In this document: piece by piece, positions 57,253 to 64,000 of the stretch
Layout: each line of letters opens with the position of its first letter
Position numbering within the stretch: the first letter of the stretch is position 1
Origin: Hygrophila difformis
Lineage: Eukaryota > Streptophyta > Magnoliopsida > Lamiales > Acanthaceae
Length of the DNA stretch: 64,000 nucleotides
Assembly: GCA_030278955.1 (NCBI GenBank)
Contig: JAOANR010000014.1
Span: 27,282,068 to 27,346,067 of the forward strand
Reading direction: 5' to 3'
Translations under genes and position numbers: made by a program
Notes under the pieces: generated by a model
What the model was told of the DNA's origin: nothing
What the model saw: only the letters and a program-made list of their open reading frames with translations
The model's database searches: none

Positions 57253-58812
57253 TGTAACGCCCCAAAAATTTTAAAACATTTTTCGTGACGTCACCGCCGT
57301 ATTAACTAATCTAAACTGTTGATCACTCAGCTTAGATAGTCAATACGAAGCGATGTATAAACACAATCTTGTATCATAATCAAATAATGCCTACAAAGCA
57401 GTACATAACCCCAGGAACAGTACATGGCATATCCGGACGACAAGCCCGGAAATAATTTAATGACATGGCCCCTTGCCCAATACCAGGAATAGGCAATAAA
57501 TAATAAATAATCCTATGTGACTCACCCATCACATTCTAAGAATAAACACATATTCTATTCACAAAAGATCAGGCAAAGGCATATGACATTTATTCCAATA
57601 CGATAAATACAATTAAATGCAGCCTAGCTAGTCCGCTCAACCCGAACCCCCATCATCGTGCTTTCGCTATCCGTAGGAGATCTATAAAACAGACAACAGC
57701 AACAAGGTGTCAGTACAATGTACTGGCAAGGAATAGATATAGCAGGGGGTACTTTAACAATAATACTAAACTAATAATAATAACAACAACAACAATAATA
57801 ATAATATTTAAAGACATAATAAATACGGAATTAAACATCACACCGTCCCATACATGTGCTTCAACCATTGCAACAAAAGATGCATGATGAATGATGAGAT
57901 GAAATGTTATGACCTATAATGTCTATCTACCCTAAATGCAACACAGAAGAATGTCTAGCGTGCATCCTAATACCATGGCTGGCATTCTTCTCCATTAAAG
58001 CTCCACCTCACCTTAATGGTCGGAAAAGATACCTACAGTGTCACCGCCGCGAGCACTACATGCATAAAGGGTCAAGTGGACTCACGGAGTGGCATCCTCA
58101 AGGATCGAACCACATCTAGCGGGTAATAGCCTAGAGCATCTCGCTCTCGAAAGCCTACATGCCCAGAACATAGTTCTCGAAGGCATAAACACATAATCAA
58201 CACAATAGATATGCCCAAGATAATCAATAATCAAGTATGCCCAGTTTAACAACTCGAAAGCATAAACATGATATCTATTTCCTCAAAAGCATAATATATC
58301 ACCAATCATAATAATACTAATCGCATGCCCAATCTCACGACTCGAAAGATTAAATTCATAATCAATTCGCACGGAATCCGTCCACCCGGCATTCCCTAAT
58401 TTCTAAGGCAAGATTCGCGGGAAATCTGATCACACGGAAGATCCCAATATAAGGCAACAATAGATTAATATAATTATAGTCTATTCCTAAGTTCAATACC
58501 TAACCCCTATCAAAATGCTATTATAACCCTTGCCTTTTATAATCTTCAAAGCCTCCTTTGTTTGCCTTCAATCTCCCAATGCTTCATGAGTGATACCTAT
58601 ACAAAACATAATCACAAGAATTAAAATAATTTAATGATACCAACACCATCGTCTCATCCTTTCCCCAACACCAACATCTCCAATTTCCTTCTACACTCCC
58701 ATCAAACCAACCACTCAACAATTCTCATTCTATGTTTATCAACATAGAATTAGATAACTCCAAAATAATTCAACAAAGCCAAATAACAAAGATTAATTAT
58801 TCGGGATGTTAC
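57253..58812 (-). repeat. Element I 3' LTR
   Basis: 1560 bp from TGTAACGCCCC to TGTTACA. An AAT/AAC microsatellite near 57765-57805 is longer than in the other LTR. Confidence 0.92.
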
Positions 58813-61800
58813 AATCCCTCCCCTTAGGATCATTCGTCCTCGAATGACATAAGGGTATGGATCAATATGCTATTTCCATTAAATTGAGGTGAGGTCCAAG
58901 TCTGAACTCTTCCTACACGATTCTTTTGGTTCCTCACATCGTGTCCTCATCACCTGTTGGGACAATAGTTCTTTCGCCCTCTGGGGCGTCTTATACTGGA
59001 GTACTTCATCCTTCACGTGATTGATCACCTTTGGTTACTACTCATACTCTTGACTCTTTTCAAGCTTCACATCATCGGGTTGCATGATTCCGTTTGATTC
59101 ACATATCATTTCTCAATGGATATAGCTGGAACACATCATACGGGTTCCTACCTCCAGCTTAGGATTCCAGTGGTGGATTGCATTCTCAATCTCTTCACAT
59201 CTTTAAATACACGAAGTATATTTCAATCTTACTGCAATTCTACTCTTTTCCTTGTCTGGGCCACATTACCTTCTGATAATTCGAGTCCTTTCCAGAACTT
59301 GTTGCAGATGATTTACTACAACTAAAGTTGCCTTTTCCCAACTAGACTTTACACATTTCAATTTGATGAAGGATTCTTTACCTTCTTTCCAATGAGTTCT
59401 TAGATAGTGCCAATCTGACACTCGAACATTGTTGGCCATTGCAAGAGAAACTTAAACATCTTCATGTGTTTCTCTCACTTACATTGGAACTAACTTACAA
59501 ACTCATATCCAGTCATTAAAATCTAGATTCCATCTGACATTTCATTTCAAGCAATTGTCTTTTTCTCTAAGGCTCCATCAACATTCTGACAGATCAATTA
59601 GATATGTCACCTTAAATGAGCTCACCATCCGCTGGTAACCTGTGCCTCAAGCTTCTGTCGTGTTTCTTCTCACACTTTTTACGGCATGCATCACGATTTG
59701 TGAGATGCAATCGTTATGTTGGCCTGAAGCTCTCTGTTTTGTTGCTTCTCATCACACAATTATCTCATCAGTCTCGTGCTTTCTCATTGGAAGCATAAAA
59801 AACTTAATAAAATCCTCTCAATTTCCTGGTTCACTAATTCGAACTTCAACGAATTTCATCCCGGAAGCCATATTACACTATGGTTTGTAAGATACATCTT
59901 GATGGCATTCCCAGGTTCCATCTCGTTTCGAGGGCGCCCCACACAATTCTTCTTCTGTCATTCCTAGCATCGCATTGTTGGAGGTTTTACTTCATACCCC
60001 TTATGGCAATTGCACAAGGTGCAGTGTTATCTCAACAGTTCCATATAATTCATCGCCTTAGGATAACCTACATCACAAAGAGAAACGAACAATCTCCAAC
60101 ACAAAGTAGAAAGTGAAATTGAATTTCAAAGAGTATGGTAAATTCAGAATTATATCGGGAGCCACCATCTTCCGATGCAGATGGAAAGAAATGCAAAACA
60201 ACTAAAAAATCATTGTTTGCAGAACACAAATGAATACAGATAGGTAGAGCACCTCGTTTTACAACAAGAAGCTTATACCAGTAAAAAGTGCTTCAACTAA
60301 CGAGTTGAAGGAAATGCAACTAGAAGCGGATTATCATGGTGCATTAAACACACCTGATTACCCTCAAGTGTAATACTTGAATGGGAGGTGGTAGGAAATA
60401 GTAGGACTTGAATAAGTTATCATTTTCCCTACTAGAAGTTAAAAGTCCACACGTCACCATATAGTAGAAAATGAAGATAAATAAACATAGAGTGGAACGA
60501 TTCTGTTTCAGTTAAAAGGAATTCGCGAAGTGGATAAAAGTCCGATTTTGGTGAAAAAGAATCGAAATTGTGAAAGTTAAAATTACTGGGAGGGTGCCAA
60601 GTACATAATAATTATAATGATTTCTAAAATAAATTGAAAAATATATCGCGGAAATAAGGATACTGATATGACATCATTCTATCACGGAACAAATATAATT
60701 AAATAAGTGAACCATTAATGAGATGACAAGGATTGGCAAAAGAAATCCTACTGATTGGTTGATAGAGACTCCAATTCATTATAGAGATAATAAATCAGTA
60801 GAGAATAGAAGGCACTAACAAAATGCCCGATAAGAAATGACTCTACTCCGGATAGAAATGGAATAGTAGTACAGAATTTAAAAATGTGGAATAATTAAAT
60901 GAAAGGAAAGAACCATCTCAGCCTCAAACAGATACTAAGGAAATTTCCCGAAAATGTAAGGACGTCAGTGAAGCGTTATCATATAATTTGGAGAATGATA
61001 GAGGAGTTTGAAGAATTTAGATAAAATGCAGTTTCACATATCAGTGTAGGTGACATGCAATTCAAACTATTTAAAATATTGAAACAGTGGAAAAATATCA
61101 ATGTTGACGGAGTATCAATGAGAACCATTCAGATGGCCTCATGAGTGATTTGACAGTACATGTCACAACCCACAGAGTTAACTCGGAGAGAAGAACTGGT
61201 ACCGAAATGTACACAATAAAATTTGCAAAAAGAGGCAAGGAAAATAATAGAGGAATTCATTTTCTCATAATTAAGAGAATGAAAAGAAGAATTGAGAGAC
61301 ATAAAATAAATACATATATTAATCAACATTACGAGCATCGCTCTCCGGCATGATTCTGGCGTTTCTGCCTTCTTCCTCGAAGTTACAGAGAGTTTCTGTC
61401 GAAGGGGATGTGTGTCGTCTGTTGAAAATGGCGAGAAACAGTGTTTAAAACCATGTTCGGGAGGTTAGGAAACATCCAAATCGCATCCGTGGCGCGCACG
61501 ACGGCGCTCGAGACCGGTTTCAGGCGCCACTATGCGCAACCGTCGCTTCCTGATTCCTTTTCAGCCTAGGCGCCATTCTGGCGCTCGGAGGGAGATTTGA
61601 GTGCCGCATTGTAGGCCTGGTGCCTCCTGGGAGGAGTCTTCTCCGATCTTTTTCCAAGTCTGAAATTGGCGCACAAATTGGCGATCCAAAGGTCGTTTAG
61701 GCGCTGTTCCTCTCCATGTAGCCTCTGAACAACACTTCTCATCATAAAAAATGCAGCATTCGCTTGCATCAACGCCTCTGGTAATCTCTGCGATGCACTC

Positions 61801-62353
61801 GACTTAATGTCTCATGATTAATGCTCGTCTTAGCCCTATCGATCGGTATCCTCGGATAAGTCCCTCATAGTATCCTTGGGATTGGAGTTGTCCAGGACAT
61901 CATTCTCTTGATGTTCTGGTCGTCTGCTGACAATGGATCATCATCGAGTATCTGCATGGTTTGGGGGTGTATGATCCGATGTTTGGTACCTGCAATTTAC
62001 GTTAAAGACAATTGCTCTATAGATTATCACAATCCAATAAGTTGTCAGAATTACCAAGCAAGCAGTAGTAATAATAGAAGTAACTATTCAGCAACTTCTT
62101 TTAGAAGTTGCTAACAGAATTAAAGAATAGATCTCTTGGGATATCCTTGTTATTCGCCCATAGTTATTCCTCAAACCATGGCTCGAATCCACAAGATGTG
62201 CAGTGCAATTAACAGAAATCATAGCGTAAAAATAAATCTAACTAGCGTAAAACAATGCAAAACCTATCCTATATGCAACCCCCACACGCCTCACCACATG
62301 CTTTCATCAAGTTTTAAACACATAATAGAGCAAACCATGCTCTGATACCAACA
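58813..62353 (-). pseudogene. Interior of element I: weak integrase-end remnant, gag-like stump, F-like LTR fragment
   Basis: Next to the polypurine tract, the minus strand (about 59095-58870) reads MQPDDVKLEKSQEYE, two stops, then VINHVKDEVLQYKT. This faintly resembles the LQPEGIELDDDLSYEE and VTRNKTVRMVKVLW segment of the C chromodomain region. At about 61980-61560 a gag-start-like MQILDDDPLSADDQNIKRM and MMQANAAFFMMRSVVQRLHG are seen in different frames. I recognise nothing in 59120-61320. All calls here are weak. Confidence 0.35.
61325..61720. repeat. F-like LTR fragment with GGCGC words inside element I
   Basis: Matches the F LTR around 50420-50820: CGGCATGATT, the TTTAAAACC/GTTCGGGAGGTTAG segment, then GGCGCTCG, GGCGCCAC and GGCGCCATTCTGGCGCTC words in the same order. 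Confidence 0.7.
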
Positions 62354-63893
62354 TGTAACGCCCCGAAAATTTTAAAACATTTTTTCGTGATGTTACCGCC
62401 GTATTAACTAAACTAAACTGTTGATCACTCAGCTTAGATAGTCAATACGAAGCGAGGTATAAACACAAACATGTATCACAATCAAATAAATGCCTACAAA
62501 GCATTACATAACCCCAGGAACAGTAGATGGCATATCCGGGCGACAAGCCCTGAAATAATTTAATGACATGGCCACTAGCCCATTACCAGGAATAGGCAAT
62601 AAATAATAAATAATCCTATGTGACTCACCGATCACATTTTAAGAATAAACACATTCTATTCACAAAGATCAGGCAAAAGCATATGACATTTATTCCAATA
62701 CGATAAATACAATTAAATGCAGCCTAGCTAGTCCGCTCAACCCGAACCCCCATCATCGTGCTTTCGCTATCCGTAGGAGATCTAAAACAGACAACAGTAA
62801 CAAGGTGTCAGTACAATGTACTGGCAAGGAATAGATATAGCAGGGGGTACTTTAACAATAATACTAAGCTAATAATAATAACAATATTTAAAGACATAAA
62901 TAAATACGGAATTAAACATCACGCCATCCCATACCGGTGCTTCAACCACTGCAACAAAAGATGCATGATGAATGATGAGATGAAATGTTATGACCTATAA
63001 TGTCTATCTACGCTAAATGCAACACAAAATAATGTCTAGCGCACATCCTAATAACATAGCTGGCATTCTTCCCCATTAAGGCTCCACCTCACCTTAATGG
63101 TTGGAAGAGATACCTACAGTGCCCCCGCCGCGAGCACTACATGCATAAAGGGTCAAGTGGACTTACGGAGTGGCATCCCCAACGATCGAACCACAACTAG
63201 CGGGTATTGGCCCAGAGCATCTCGCTCTCGAAAGCCTACATGCCCAGAACATAGTTATCGAAGGCATAAACACATAATCAACACAATAGATATGCCCAAT
63301 ATAATCAATAATCAAGTATGCCCAGTTTAACAACTCGAAAGCATAAAATGATATCTATATCCTCGGAAGTATTATATATCACCAATCATAATAATACTAA
63401 TCGCATGCCCAATCTCACGACTCGAAAGCATAAATTCATAATCAATTTGCACGGAATCCGTCCACCCGGCATTCCCTAATTTCTAAGCCAAGATTCGCGG
63501 GAAATCTGATCACACGGAAGATCCCAATCTAAGGCAACAATAGACTAATATAATTATAGTCTATTCCTAAGTTCAATATCTAACCCCTATCAAAATGATA
63601 TTCTAACCCTTGCCTTTTATAATCTTCAAAGCCTCCTTTGTTTTTCTTCAATCTCTCAATGCTTCATGAGTGATCCCTATACAAAACATAATCATAAGAA
63701 TTAAAATAATTTAATGATACCAACACCATCGTCTCCTCCTTTCCCCAACACCAACATCTCCAATTTCCTTCTACACTCCCATCAAACCAACCACTCAACA
63801 ATTCTCATTCTATGTTTATCAGCATAGAATTAGATAACTCTAAAATAATTCAACAAAGCCAAATAACAAAGATTAGTTATTCGGGATGTTACA
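62354..63893 (-). repeat. Element I 5' LTR
   Basis: 1540 bp from TGTAACGCCCC to TGTTACA, adjoining the primer site on its left and CGTGA on its right. Confidence 0.92.
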
Positions 63894-64000
63894 CGTGATT
63901 TACCCGATCCCCATTGGGATCTTATCGGGGATTCCATTACATATCAACTTTCTTTTTTTTCGATAATTGAAAAAGTCGGAGATATATTATTCAAGCCAAC
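63894..64000. other. Right flank of element I
   Basis: Begins with the target duplication and continues the GGGGATCCCC-type motif seen left of the element. No gene is seen up to the window end. Confidence 0.5.

Larger units (their letters stand above)
57253..63893 (-). mobile_element. Element I: complete but decayed chromovirus-like LTR element
   Basis: LTRs begin TGTAACGCCCC and end GGATGTTACA. The target duplication CGTGA (57248-57252 and 63894-63898) is perfect. A tRNA-Met-type primer site (62340-62350) abuts the right LTR and a polypurine tract (58813-58825) the left, so it reads on the minus strand. The 3.5-kb interior is too short for intact gag-pol and has no long frame. The two LTRs are still very similar, so it is either a non-autonomous family or a deleted copy rather than simply ancient. 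Confidence 0.9.

Overview
The window is repeat-dense plant nuclear DNA, almost entirely nested LTR retrotransposons, most probably from a eudicot. This rests on Tekay-type Ty3/gypsy chromoviruses (gag-pol with a C-terminal chromodomain, primer sites matching initiator tRNA-Met), Athila-type elements (primer sites matching tRNA-Asp), an L1-type LINE remnant, and a spliced gene with a putative plant transposon protein domain. I see no ordinary host gene, tRNA, rRNA or CRISPR array. Nearly every element reads on the minus strand. Species cannot be assigned.

Layout by nesting. Element D (1-7301, left end off-window) sits in the 3' LTR of element C (7302-21949), a nearly intact Tekay element whose 1573-codon frame is broken by one TAG. 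C sits in the gag of E. E and A form an LTR-internal-LTR-internal tandem (21950-28605 plus 44724-46151) sharing the LTR 22982-25470. Element B (28606-44723, flanked by the 5-bp duplication CCGAA) is inserted in the outer LTR of A, and B itself holds an Athila-like insertion G (about 33590-41005). The A/E array lies in the pol of F, a decayed Athila element (46152 to about 51090). F lies in the gag of H, another Ty3/gypsy element (about 51090-54712). A LINE remnant (54780-56428) follows. Element I, an old chromovirus-like element (57253-63893, duplication CGTGA), ends the window.

How the parts work together. C has the full machinery: gag, protease, reverse transcriptase, RNase H, integrase and chromodomain. 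D and B keep the same type of LTR, primer site and polypurine tract and the end of integrase, but have lost gag-pol. They carry instead a small sense ORF (coiled coil plus acidic SUMO-interaction-like tail) and, antisense, a spliced gene with its own leader and a conserved GT-AG intron. They look like non-autonomous relatives of C. C keeps a 24-codon stump of the small ORF ahead of gag.

The least expected signals are in non-coding LTR and leader DNA: (i) hairpin arrays at the same distance from the LTR end in three subfamilies, one with covarying stems; (ii) clusters of family-specific CpG-containing words upstream of the TATA box in three unrelated LTR families, repeated about 0.8-1.4 kb downstream in two; (iii) two polypurine tracts 212-246 bp apart, with different copies starting their LTR at different tracts; (iv) LTRs built from diverged modules of about 190 bp; (v) a tandemly triplicated primer-binding site. 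All coordinates and counts were read by eye, without alignment software.
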